From: Natronobeatus ordinarius | GTDB taxonomy: Archaea; Halobacteriota; Halobacteria; Halobacteriales; Natrialbaceae | Direction of reading: 5' to 3' | NCBI RefSeq assembly: GCF_024362485.1 | Contig: NZ_CP101456.1 | Location: 2,480,001-2,544,000, forward strand | Length of the DNA: 64,000 bases | In this document: piece after piece, positions 17,179-25,029 of the stretch | Layout of the letters: every line of letters begins with the position of its first letter | Numbering within the stretch: position 1 is the stretch's first letter | Translations under genes and position numbers: made by a program | Notes under the pieces: generated by a model | What the model was told of the DNA's origin: nothing | Databases searched by the model: none | Seen by the model: the letters and a program-made list of their open reading frames with translations, nothing else

Positions 17179-19800
17179 TCAGCTTATTCGAATCGCCGGT
17201 TTGCCGGGTTTCGCCCGCCCAGCCAGTTCGCCGTCGTCGATCGCCTGTCGAACCGTCACGTCGGCGTCGAACTCGTCGTGTACGAGCCAGGACGCCTGCT
17301 CGAGCAGCGCCCGTTCTCGTTCTCCGTCGAGGACCGGATCGAGCTCTGCGCGCCGTCGGGCCAGGTCCGCGGCGAACGTCGACGCCGCAGCGTTCGGTGC
17401 GTCGACCCCTTCGGCGCGCACCCGCTCGACTTCGGAACCGGGTTCTGCGTTCCGAACGAGCTCGTGAACCCGATACTTCCACGAGGCGGCGACGACCAGC
17501 TCGATCCGTGTCGGATCGTCGATCGTCACGACGTCGACGATGTCGCGAACGTCCTCGAGCGTCGTCTCGACGAGGCGTCGCTCTTCCTGGTAGCGAGGCG
17601 CGTCTTCGGCCGGGTCGGGCCACGCCGTCTCAGCGACGAGCCCGTCGCCGCCGAGGCGGTTCCACAGTTCCTCCGCCAGATGCGGTGCAACGGGGGCGAC
17701 GAGCGCCGAAAGCGTCAGCAAGCCACGCCGGTACGTCTCGTCGTGGGGCGTTCCGTACTCGCGATAGCGCCGAAGCAGCCGCGCGAGTCCGGCGATCTCG
17801 GAGACGACGCGGTGGAACCGAAACCGCTCGAACTCCGCCGTGACGGCCGTGATCGTCCGATCGATCTCGCGCTCGAGGTACTCGTCTCGCTGCACTCGCT
17901 CGTCACGGCCGTCGTCGGCCGCGAGGAACGAGGTAACCATCTCGAACAGCGTCTCCTGGAGGTCGTAGGCCCCGCGAACGTCGTTGGCCGTCCACTCGAA
18001 GTCCTGTTCGGGATGCGCGGCCGAGAGGACGAACAGTCGGGTCGTCTCCGCGCCGTACTCCTGTGGGGCGACGACGTTGCCCTTCGAGGTGGACATCTTC
18101 TCGCCGTCGTAGAGGATCGTTCCCTGGTTGAGAAGGCGCTCGATCGGTTCGCGGACCTCGAGCAGTCCGAGGTCGGCCAGTGCCTTCGTGAAGAAGCGGA
18201 CGTAGAGCAGATGCAAGGTGGCGTGTTCGTCGCCGCCGACGTAGAGGTCCACCGGCAGCCACTCGTTCGCCCGTTCGGCGTCGAACGGCGCTTCGGTGAG
18301 ATCGGGCGACAGAAAGCGAAGGAAGTACCACGAGGAATCGACGAACGTGTCCATCGTGTCCGTCTCCCGGCGAGCCGGTCCGCCGCAGTCGGGACAGGTC
18401 GTCTCGACGAACGATTCCTGGGCCTCGAGCGGATTGCCGGTGGTCCGGACGAACTCGGGTAACTCGACGGGCAGCTCCTCGTCCGGGACGGGAACGTGAC
18501 CACACCGGTCGCAGTGAACCATCGGGATCGGCGTCCCCCAGTAGCGCTGCCGGGAGATGAGCCAGTCCCGGAGCCGGTAGTTGACGTGTGGCTCGATCTC
18601 TTCGACCGCCTCAAGCAGCTGCTCGCGTGCCACGGCGCTCTCGAGACCACTGTACTCTCCACTGGCTTTCAGGATCCCCTCACCGGTGTACGGCTCCGTC
18701 GGAACGGGCGACGCGCCAGCATCGGGTTCGACCACCGCCACGATCGGCAGGTCGTTCTCGCGGGCGAACGCGTGGTCGCGCTCGTTGTGGGCTGGAACGC
18801 CCATCACCGCACCGGTGCCGACGTCCTCGAGAACGTACGGCGCGACGTAGATCGGCACCGCCTCGCCAGTTAGCGGGTGAACCGCCTCGGCCCCCGTCTC
18901 GACGCCGGCGTACCCGGCCTCGCCCGCCCGTCCCTCGCGGACGGCGTCGACGGCGTCGGCGAGATCGCGGTCGGCCGCCGTCAACTCGGCAACGAGCTCG
19001 TGGCCGGGCGAGAGCGCGAGGAACGTCGCGCCGTAGACGATGTCCGGACGGGTGGTGAAGACGCCCACCTCGCCGTGGTCCGGCACCGAGAACGCGATCC
19101 GGGCGCCCTCCTGACGACCGATCCAGTTGCGCTGGATCTCGCGCACACCGTCGGGCCAGCCCTCGAGGTCGTCGAGCCCGTCGTAGAGCTCTTCGGCGTA
19201 CTCGGTGATCTTGAAGAACCACTGGTCGAGCTCGCGCCGCTCGACGGGGGTCTCACACCGCCAGCAGACGGGGTCGCCGTCGTAGTCGTCAACCTGCGCG
19301 TCGGCGAGCACCGTCTCGCAGTCCGGACACCAGTTGACCATCGCCGAGCCGTATTCGACGAGTCCCGCGTCGTACAGCCGCGTGAACAGCCACTGGTTCC
19401 ACCGATAGTACGCCGGCTCGCAGGTCGTAATCTCGCGAGACCAGTCGTAGCCAAACCCCATCGACTCGAGTTCCTCGCGCATCCGTTCGATACACGCCCG
19501 GGTCCACCACTCCGGGTCCGTGTCGCGCTCGAACGCGGCGTTCTCCGCCGGGAGCCCGAAGGCGTCCCACCCCATCGGATGGAGGACGTCGTCGCCACGC
19601 ATGCGGCGGTAGCGGGCGTAGGCATCCGTGATCGCATAGTTTCGAACGTGCCCCATGTGAAGCGTCCCGGACGTGTACGGAAACATCCCGAGCACGTACG
19701 TGGGATCGTCGGCGTCCTCGGGAAGCGTGTAGACGCCGTCCTCTCGCCAGACGTACTGCCAGAACTCCTGAATTTGAGCGTGATCGTAGTGGTTCGTCAT
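17179..19800 (-). CDS. leuS: Leucyl-tRNA synthetase
   Basis: An 873-aa class I synthetase. The HIGH-type motif appears in FPYTSGTLHMGHVRNY (about residues 40-55) and the KMSKS-type motif in GEKMSTSKGNV. The editing domain includes TRPDIVYGATF and VMGVPAHNERDHAF. A zinc-binding pair, NWCPDCETVL and CWRCETPV, lies in the N-terminal half. Length fits bacterial-type LeuRS, which many haloarchaea carry. The start at 19800 (MTNHYDHAQIQ) is chosen because upstream in-frame residues are not synthetase-like; an ATG at 19842 is possible. It charges tRNA-Leu in the cytoplasm. Confidence 0.95.
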   Translation of the reverse strand: MTNHYDHAQIQEFWQYVWREDGVYTLPEDADDPTYVLGMFPYTSGTLHMGHVRNYAITDAYARYRRMRGDDVLHPMGWDAFGLPAENAAFERDTDPEWWTRACIERMREELESMGFGYDWSREITTCEPAYYRWNQWLFTRLYDAGLVEYGSAMVNWCPDCETVLADAQVDDYDGDPVCWRCETPVERRELDQWFFKITEYAEELYDGLDDLEGWPDGVREIQRNWIGRQEGARIAFSVPDHGEVGVFTTRPDIVYGATFLALSPGHELVAELTAADRDLADAVDAVREGRAGEAGYAGVETGAEAVHPLTGEAVPIYVAPYVLEDVGTGAVMGVPAHNERDHAFARENDLPIVAVVEPDAGASPVPTEPYTGEGILKASGEYSGLESAVAREQLLEAVEEIEPHVNYRLRDWLISRQRYWGTPIPMVHCDRCGHVPVPDEELPVELPEFVRTTGNPLEAQESFVETTCPDCGGPARRETDTMDTFVDSSWYFLRFLSPDLTEAPFDAERANEWLPVDLYVGGDEHATLHLLYVRFFTKALADLGLLEVREPIERLLNQGTILYDGEKMSTSKGNVVAPQEYGAETTRLFVLSAAHPEQDFEWTANDVRGAYDLQETLFEMVTSFLAADDGRDERVQRDEYLEREIDRTITAVTAEFERFRFHRVVSEIAGLARLLRRYREYGTPHDETYRRGLLTLSALVAPVAPHLAEELWNRLGGDGLVAETAWPDPAEDAPRYQEERRLVETTLEDVRDIVDVVTIDDPTRIELVVAASWKYRVHELVRNAEPGSEVERVRAEGVDAPNAAASTFAADLARRRAELDPVLDGERERALLEQASWLVHDEFDADVTVRQAIDDGELAGRAKPGKPAIRIS

Positions 19801-19945
19801 CGTTCTGTTCGTTCTCGTGCGTTTCCTGTGCGTGCTGGCCATATCACTGTTCGGCCGCTCGGTCACGCCACTCGAGCGGCCGCCGGTCGAATCGGGCGGC
19901 GTCGATTCTGTAAACGTTAAGAGGGCCCGGCACACACCGCCGAAC

Positions 19946-20065
19946 ATGAGTGAACTGACGCACGCCGTCCTCGAGACCGCGTTCCCGATAGCGATCGCCG
20001 GATGGGGGGTCCTGATCCTGAGTCTGCTGCTCGTCGCCGCCTGGCTGGCGGTTCTGTACCGCTAG
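19946..20065 (+). CDS. 39-aa single-pass membrane peptide
   Basis: An ATG at 19946 opens a 39-codon frame: MSELTHAVLETAFPIAIAGW followed by a hydrophobic span ending AAWLAVLYR. One transmembrane helix with a short polar N-terminus and a positive C-terminus is predicted. A TATA-like GTTAAGAG lies about 25 nt upstream (19915-19922). Its stop overlaps the stop of the convergent molybdopterin-binding gene (CTAG at 20062-20065). It is divergent from leuS. The function is unknown. Small size lowers certainty, but the promoter and the compact fit between genes support it. Confidence 0.62.
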   Translation: MSELTHAVLETAFPIAIAGWGVLILSLLLVAAWLAVLYR

Positions 20066-20754
20066 TCGTCTCTCCTCTCGGTCCGTTCGCTGAGCCACGC
20101 AGCCGCCGCTTCGGTCTGCGCTTCGTTCTCACTCTGAATCGAGATCCGGACCGCGTCGCCGGGGTAACTCCCGACGGTGACGTCGAACTGCGATCGAAGC
20201 GCCTCGAGTCGATCGAGTAGCGCACTCTCCGGTTCGTCCGCGACCACGACCTCGCGATAGATCAGCTCGCCGTGGAACTCGTCGGCGATCGTCTCGAACA
20301 TCCCGCGCATCTCCGTCGGAACGCCCGGGAGCACGTAGACGCCTTCGAGAGCGGCCCCCGGCGCGACGCCGACCTCGTTGTGTAACGCCCGAGCCCCCTT
20401 CGGCAGGTGCGCCGTCCCTTCGGTGAGGTCCTCGCGCGCGTAGCCTCGCTCCTCCTCGAGCCACCGGAGGGCCTCGGGGTGTTCCTCGAGCGGCCGGCCG
20501 AGCGCAGCGGCGACGCCGTCCATCGTGACGTCGTCGTGGGTCGGCCCGACGCCACCGGTCACGACGACGGCGTCGTACTCCGCGCGATACTCGTTGACGA
20601 CCCGCGCGATGTCTGCTACCCTGTCGGGAAGCGTCGTGACGCGCTCGACGCGCACGCCACGTTCGTCGAATCGCTCACAGAGCCACGTCGCGTTCGTGTT
20701 CGTCGTCCGTCCGGCGAGCAGTTCGTCTCCGACCGTCACGATCGCTACCTCCAT
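20062..20754 (-). CDS. Molybdopterin-binding (MoCF/CinA-like) protein
   Basis: A 230-aa protein beginning MEVAIVTVGDELLAGRTTNTN, the MoaB/MogA/CinA nucleotide-binding start. VVVTGGVGPTHDDVT is the family's glycine-rich active loop, and VYVLPGVPTEMRGMFE is typical of CinA N-terminal domains. Family members bind molybdopterin or hydrolyse NMN/ADP-ribose-type nucleotides. The C-terminal CinA deamidase domain is absent, so this is the stand-alone archaeal form. The start at 20754 fits the Rossmann strand; upstream codons are not family-like. Confidence 0.88.
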   Translation of the reverse strand: MEVAIVTVGDELLAGRTTNTNATWLCERFDERGVRVERVTTLPDRVADIARVVNEYRAEYDAVVVTGGVGPTHDDVTMDGVAAALGRPLEEHPEALRWLEEERGYAREDLTEGTAHLPKGARALHNEVGVAPGAALEGVYVLPGVPTEMRGMFETIADEFHGELIYREVVVADEPESALLDRLEALRSQFDVTVGSYPGDAVRISIQSENEAQTEAAAAWLSERTERRDD

Positions 20755-20898
20755 AGCCCGCCGTACGCGTTCCCGTGTAAAACCCGTGTCGTCCTCGTCC
20801 CAGATCAGTTCACCGATCAACTCACGTGAGTGTCACGAAACGCAGGCACTCACGATAACCGTAAGGTTCACTTCTGATAATTGGCTACTACGCGTATC

Positions 20899-21255
20899 AT
20901 GGCACGTGGAGGTTGGACTGACGGACAGGACGTCGACTCGAGAGCCGTACTCTCGGCGCTCGGAAACAAGTACAGCGCCGAAATCCTCTGTGCTGCCGGA
21001 ACGCCAAAGTCCGCACAGGCACTGAGCGAAGACATCGAAATTCCGATCGCAACCTGCTACCGACGCATCGAAGAGCTCGTCGACGCCGGGTTGCTCGAGT
21101 GTGAAGGGCGACAGCTCTCCGAAGAGGGGCGCCGAACCAACATCTACCGTCGGACGGTCGACGAACTCGAGATCGACTTCGGTGACGAGCAGCCACGGCT
21201 CGCGCACAAACGTCGAACCGAGGCGAAAAACCGGCTGGAAGAACAGCGCGGCTGA
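20899..21255 (+). CDS. Winged-helix DNA-binding regulator
   Basis: A 118-aa protein. ALGNKYSAEILCAAGTPKSA, then LSEDIEIPIATCYRRIEELV and a wing (LLECEGRQLSEEGRRTNIYRR), form an ArsR/TrmB-like winged helix. The C-terminal helix is Lys/Arg-rich. A similar architecture (ATVYRRINNL) occurs in the 58293 gene, suggesting one haloarchaeal regulator family. The ATG at 20899 is preferred over one at 20881 because the family starts just before the DNA-binding core. It lies about 190 bp upstream of queD on the same strand; regulation of queDEC is possible but unproven. Confidence 0.82.
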   Translation: MARGGWTDGQDVDSRAVLSALGNKYSAEILCAAGTPKSAQALSEDIEIPIATCYRRIEELVDAGLLECEGRQLSEEGRRTNIYRRTVDELEIDFGDEQPRLAHKRRTEAKNRLEEQRG

Positions 21256-21424
21256 CCGAACACACGTTTCGTCGGTCCAGACCCGTTCGACCGTCCCGGA
21301 CGTCCTCGAGTGCTCACGCGTCGCGATTTGGAGACCACACTGCCTGACTGCCGTGTCTCAGTCGCCGATGCTGATCAGTAACTACTGACGTACGGTAACA
21401 CACCGATAGTCAGAGCTAAGTAAT

Positions 21425-21442
21425 CTCTGGAGAATACCAGAG
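21425..21442 (+). promoter_or_regulatory. Small inverted repeat abutting the queD start codon
   Basis: CTCTGG and CCAGAG flank a 6-nt AT-rich loop and end two bases before the queD ATG at 21444. It could be a transcription-factor site or a hairpin masking translation. Short length makes chance occurrence possible. Confidence 0.35.
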
Positions 21443-21443
21443 T

Positions 21444-21932
21444 ATGACTCAGGAACTCGAGAGCGTCCGTCCCGACGACCTGGCCGACGCACAACCGAGT
21501 GGCGAGGACGTGATCGGGAGCCGTCGCATCCTCCACGTCGGCCGTGACCGACCCATCCGAATCAGCACCGGACACCGGCTACTCCACCACGAGGGCAAAT
21601 GCGCCCGACCCCACGGGCACAACTACGAGATCTCGGTTACCGTCGTCGGCGACCTGACCGACGAGGGGTGGGTCGTGGACAAAGGCGATATTACTGACGT
21701 ACTCTCCGAGTGGGATCACATGTTCCTCCTCGAGGCGGGTGACCCGCTGATCGAGGCCTTCGAAGCCACGGGTGACGGGGACGCCGTCGTCGTCCTCGAG
21801 CACCCGCCGACGGCGGAGGTCATGAGCGTCGTGCTCGAGCAAAAGCTCACGACAGCACTCGGAGAGAACGTCGCCGACGTCGCCGTCTCCGTGCGCGAGA
21901 CGAGCGAACTCTGCGGCGGTGGCCTTCACTGA
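21444..21932 (+). CDS. queD: 6-carboxy/6-pyruvoyl-tetrahydropterin synthase family protein QueD
   Basis: A 162-aa enzyme. STGHRLLHHEGKCARPHGHN holds the zinc-binding His residues and the catalytic Cys, and WVVDKGDITDVLSEWDHMFL is the family's dimer-core segment. CGGGLH closes the protein. It makes 6-carboxy-tetrahydropterin on the pathway from GTP to preQ0, used for archaeosine at tRNA position 15. Its stop is 2 nt from the queE start, showing an operon. Confidence 0.93.
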   Translation: MTQELESVRPDDLADAQPSGEDVIGSRRILHVGRDRPIRISTGHRLLHHEGKCARPHGHNYEISVTVVGDLTDEGWVVDKGDITDVLSEWDHMFLLEAGDPLIEAFEATGDGDAVVVLEHPPTAEVMSVVLEQKLTTALGENVADVAVSVRETSELCGGGLH

Positions 21933-21934
21933 CG

Positions 21935-22708
21935 ATGCCCGTCACCGACACCGTCGATCGCGAGGACGTCACCACCGACGACCCCGCACTCCCGATCAAC
22001 GAGCTGTTCGCCTCGCTTCAGGGTGAGGGCAAACTCGTCGGCGTCCCCTCGACGTTCGTCCGCACGAGCGGCTGTAACCTCCGCTGTTGGTTCTGTGACT
22101 CCTATCACACCTCCTGGGAGCCGACCCACGCCTGGCAGCCTCTCGAGTCGATCCTCGCTGACGTCGACGCCAACGAACCTGACCACGTCGTGGTCACCGG
22201 GGGCGAGCCGCTAATTCACGACGCGACCGTCGACTTACTCGAGCGGCTCGACGAACGGGGCTATCACGTCACCGTCGAGACGAACGGGACGATCTACCGC
22301 GACGCTCCAATCGACCTCGCGTCGATTAGCCCCAAACTCGAGAGTTCGACGCCGACGCCCGACCGACGGCCGGACGAGGATGGGGGCGGCGGGTGGGCCG
22401 AGCGACACGAGCGCGACCGGATCGATCTCGAGCCTCTCTGTCAGCTCGTCGAACGCTACCGCTTCCAGCTGAAGTTCGTCGTCACGGACGGAGACGAGCT
22501 CCCGGAGATCGTCGAGCTCCTCGAGCGACTTCGCGCCGCCGCCTCGGTCACGATCCGGAACGAGGACGTCCTGCTCATGCCCGAGGGTGCCACCCGCGAA
22601 CGGCTCGCCGAGACCCGCAGTCGGGTTGCCAACCTCGCGCTGGAGTACGGATTCAGGTATACTCCGCGCGTCCACGTCGATCTCTGGAACGATGCCCCCG
22701 AAACGTAA
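21935..22708 (+). CDS. queE: 7-carboxy-7-deazaguanine synthase (radical SAM) QueE
   Basis: A 257-aa radical SAM enzyme. The cluster motif is SGCNLRCWFCDSYHTSW (Cx3Cx2C), preceded by NELFASLQGEGKLVGVPSTF, the QueE substrate-binding start. VVVTGGEPLIH and YHVTVETNGTIY are the following conserved loops. It converts carboxy-tetrahydropterin to 7-carboxy-7-deazaguanine. An Asp/Gly-rich insertion (about residues 140-160, PDEDGGGGWAER) is a halophile-style loop. It lies between queD and queC with gaps of 2 and 4 nt. Confidence 0.95.
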   Translation: MPVTDTVDREDVTTDDPALPINELFASLQGEGKLVGVPSTFVRTSGCNLRCWFCDSYHTSWEPTHAWQPLESILADVDANEPDHVVVTGGEPLIHDATVDLLERLDERGYHVTVETNGTIYRDAPIDLASISPKLESSTPTPDRRPDEDGGGGWAERHERDRIDLEPLCQLVERYRFQLKFVVTDGDELPEIVELLERLRAAASVTIRNEDVLLMPEGATRERLAETRSRVANLALEYGFRYTPRVHVDLWNDAPET

Positions 22709-22712
22709 CCTC

Positions 22713-23450
22713 ATGACGACTGGTACTACCCCCCACGATGAATCGTCCGCTCGTCGCGCCGTCGTCCTCCTCTCCGGCGGGATGGACAGCGCTACCGCCG
22801 CCTACGAGGCTCGCGAGCGCGGCTACGAGCTGTACGCCCTGCACACCTCCTACGGCCAGCGAACGGAGGATCGTGAACTCGAGTGCGCCCGTCGGCTGGC
22901 CGACGACCTCGACGTTCGGGCGTTCTGCCGCGTCGAAACGGCTCATCTGACCCAGGTCGGTGCCTCGAGTCTCACCGACGACGAGCTGGCGGTGGCCGAC
23001 GCCGACCTCGAGCGCGAGGAGATTCCCGATACCTACGTTCCGTTCCGGAACGCGAACCTGCTCGCGATGGCAGTCTCCTACGCCGAGGCAAACGACTGTG
23101 AGGCGGTGTTCATCGGCGCCCACAGCGAGGATTTCTCGGGCTATCCCGATTGCCGCCCGGCGTTCTTCGAGGCCTTCGAACGGGTCGTCGAGGTTGGGAC
23201 GAGGCCGGAGACGAAGATTTCGATCGAGGCGCCGTTCGTCGAGGCCTCGAAGACCGACATTGCCCGCCGCGGGATCGAACTCGAGGTGCCGTTCGAGCAC
23301 ACCTGGAGCTGTTATCGCGCGGAGGTTCCCGCCTGCGGAACCTGCGATTCGTGTGCGTTCCGACTGCAAGCGTTCCAGCGCGTCGGCGTTCGCGACCCGA
23401 TCGAGTACGCCGAGCGGCCGGAGTACGTCGAGGATGGGACGAGCGACTGA
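22713..23450 (+). CDS. queC: 7-cyano-7-deazaguanine synthase QueC
   Basis: A 245-aa ATP-dependent enzyme. The PP-loop is VVLLSGGMDSATAAYEA, and the zinc-binding Cys set is CYRAEVPACGTCDSC near the C-terminus. YVPFRNANLLAMAVSYAE is a QueC signature. It converts carboxy-deazaguanine with ammonia and ATP to preQ0. The ATG at 22713 is 4 nt after queE, and about 15 polar residues precede the PP-loop. With queD and queE it completes preQ0 synthesis except for the GTP cyclohydrolase step, which is not in the window. Confidence 0.95.
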   Translation: MTTGTTPHDESSARRAVVLLSGGMDSATAAYEARERGYELYALHTSYGQRTEDRELECARRLADDLDVRAFCRVETAHLTQVGASSLTDDELAVADADLEREEIPDTYVPFRNANLLAMAVSYAEANDCEAVFIGAHSEDFSGYPDCRPAFFEAFERVVEVGTRPETKISIEAPFVEASKTDIARRGIELEVPFEHTWSCYRAEVPACGTCDSCAFRLQAFQRVGVRDPIEYAERPEYVEDGTSD

Positions 23451-23635
23451 CGGGGGCGCGTTGTAGCGAACTGGCGACGCGTTCGATACCGTGACGACGT
23501 GCGTCGCGCTCCACTGTCGTCGCCACGGCTGCGGTCACGGCATACCGGGTGTGGCCTCGCCATCGTATTTGAACCTGTGGCGGTTCCTGCACCAACCCTG
23601 CACCGATAAGTGTGCGCGCCACCGAAGGGTGGTCA

Positions 23636-24787
23636 ATGAACGGTAACCGTTTCGGTCGCCTCTTCCAGGTGACCACGTTCGGCGAGAGTCATGGGGAGGC
23701 GATGGGCTGTACGGTTTCGGGGTGTCCTGCCGGCATCGAGCTCTCCGAGGAAGACATTCAGGAGGACCTCGACCGCAGAAAGCCGGGCCAGTCGATGATC
23801 ACGACCAGCCGCGGTGAACCCGATGCGGTCACGATCAACTCCGGGGTTCAGGACGGCTACACGACGGGCACGCCGATCGGGATGGTGATCCAGAACAAAG
23901 ACGCTCGATCCGGCAAGTACGAGCCGTTCATCACCGCGCCGCGGCCGAGCCACGGCGACTTCACCTACTCGGCGAAGTTTGGCACACGCAACTGGGGTGG
24001 TGGCGGCCGTTCGTCGGCGCGGGAAACCGTAAACTGGGTCGCCGCGGGCGCGATCGCCAAGAAGCTGCTCGCCCTCGAGGGAATCGAACTCAAAGCCCAC
24101 GTCAACTCCATCGGCGAGATCGAAGCGCCGGAGGTGAGCTTCGAAGAGCTGCTCGAGCACTCGGAGGAAAACGACGTTCGGTGTGCCCACCCCGAGACGG
24201 CCGAGAAGATGCAGGAGCTAATCGAGGGGTATCAGGAAGAAGGCGACTCCATCGGTGGCAGCATCGAGTTCGAGGCTCGAGGCGTTCCCGTCGGGCTCGG
24301 TGCGCCCCGTTTCGATTCGCTCTCGGCGCGGCTCGGCCAGGCGATGATGGCGATCCCTGCGACGACGGCCTTCGAGTTCGGCCTCGGGCGTGAGGCTCGC
24401 GAGTACACGGGGAAAGAGCGCAACGACGGCTGGGAGTTCGGTCCCGATGGCGACCCGAAACCGGTCGAGAACGACCACGGCGGAATCCAGGGCGGAATCT
24501 CGAGCGGCGAGCCGATCTACGGCGAGGTGACCCTCCACGCACCCACCTCGATCCCGAAGTCCCAGACCACGGTCGACTGGGAGACCGGCGAGGTCAAAGA
24601 AGAGCAGGTGCTGGGTCGTCACGACCCCGTCTTGCCGCCTCGCGGTGTGCCCGTCGTCGAGGCGATGCTCGCGCTGACGCTCGTTGACTTTATGCTCCTC
24701 TCTGGGCGGATCAACCCCGACCGCGTCGACGGGAAGCCGGGTGAGTACGACACCGACTACCACCCGAGCAACCCCCGCAACGAGTAA
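23636..24787 (+). CDS. aroC: Chorismate synthase
   Basis: A 383-aa enzyme. All three family signatures are visible: GESHGEAMGCTVSGCPAG near the N-terminus, RPSHGDFTYSAKFG with GGGGRSSARET in the middle, and RHDPVLPPRGVPVVEAML near the C-terminus. It converts EPSP to chorismate with reduced FMN in the shikimate pathway. The ATG at 23636 (MNGNRFGRLFQVTTFGES) matches the family start; one 24 nt upstream is less likely. It is a single gene after the que operon with a 185-bp gap. Confidence 0.97.
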   Translation: MNGNRFGRLFQVTTFGESHGEAMGCTVSGCPAGIELSEEDIQEDLDRRKPGQSMITTSRGEPDAVTINSGVQDGYTTGTPIGMVIQNKDARSGKYEPFITAPRPSHGDFTYSAKFGTRNWGGGGRSSARETVNWVAAGAIAKKLLALEGIELKAHVNSIGEIEAPEVSFEELLEHSEENDVRCAHPETAEKMQELIEGYQEEGDSIGGSIEFEARGVPVGLGAPRFDSLSARLGQAMMAIPATTAFEFGLGREAREYTGKERNDGWEFGPDGDPKPVENDHGGIQGGISSGEPIYGEVTLHAPTSIPKSQTTVDWETGEVKEEQVLGRHDPVLPPRGVPVVEAMLALTLVDFMLLSGRINPDRVDGKPGEYDTDYHPSNPRNE

Positions 24788-25029
24788 CCCGTTCTCACCG
24801 CTCGAGTCGATTCCCCGGCTGTCGGTGTCCCTCTCGGTCAATTAGATAGCGCGTGTACGATAGTGTACGTTTTCACCCTGATTCGTCGGATACCTGCGTT
24901 ATTATCATGATAAAATGGTACAAGGGCGCACATTCTTCACGATAGATCCTTGTTAATGTATAGCAAAGGCTTTAGGTTCGGTAGGGACAAGATTCGAATA
25001 CCGCTGGTCTACAGGGCCAGGACCTTACT

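Noticed and set aside
23451-23635. tRNA-like fold between queC and aroC
   Set aside because: No cloverleaf arms or GTTCGA-type T-loop in the correct arrangement could be formed.
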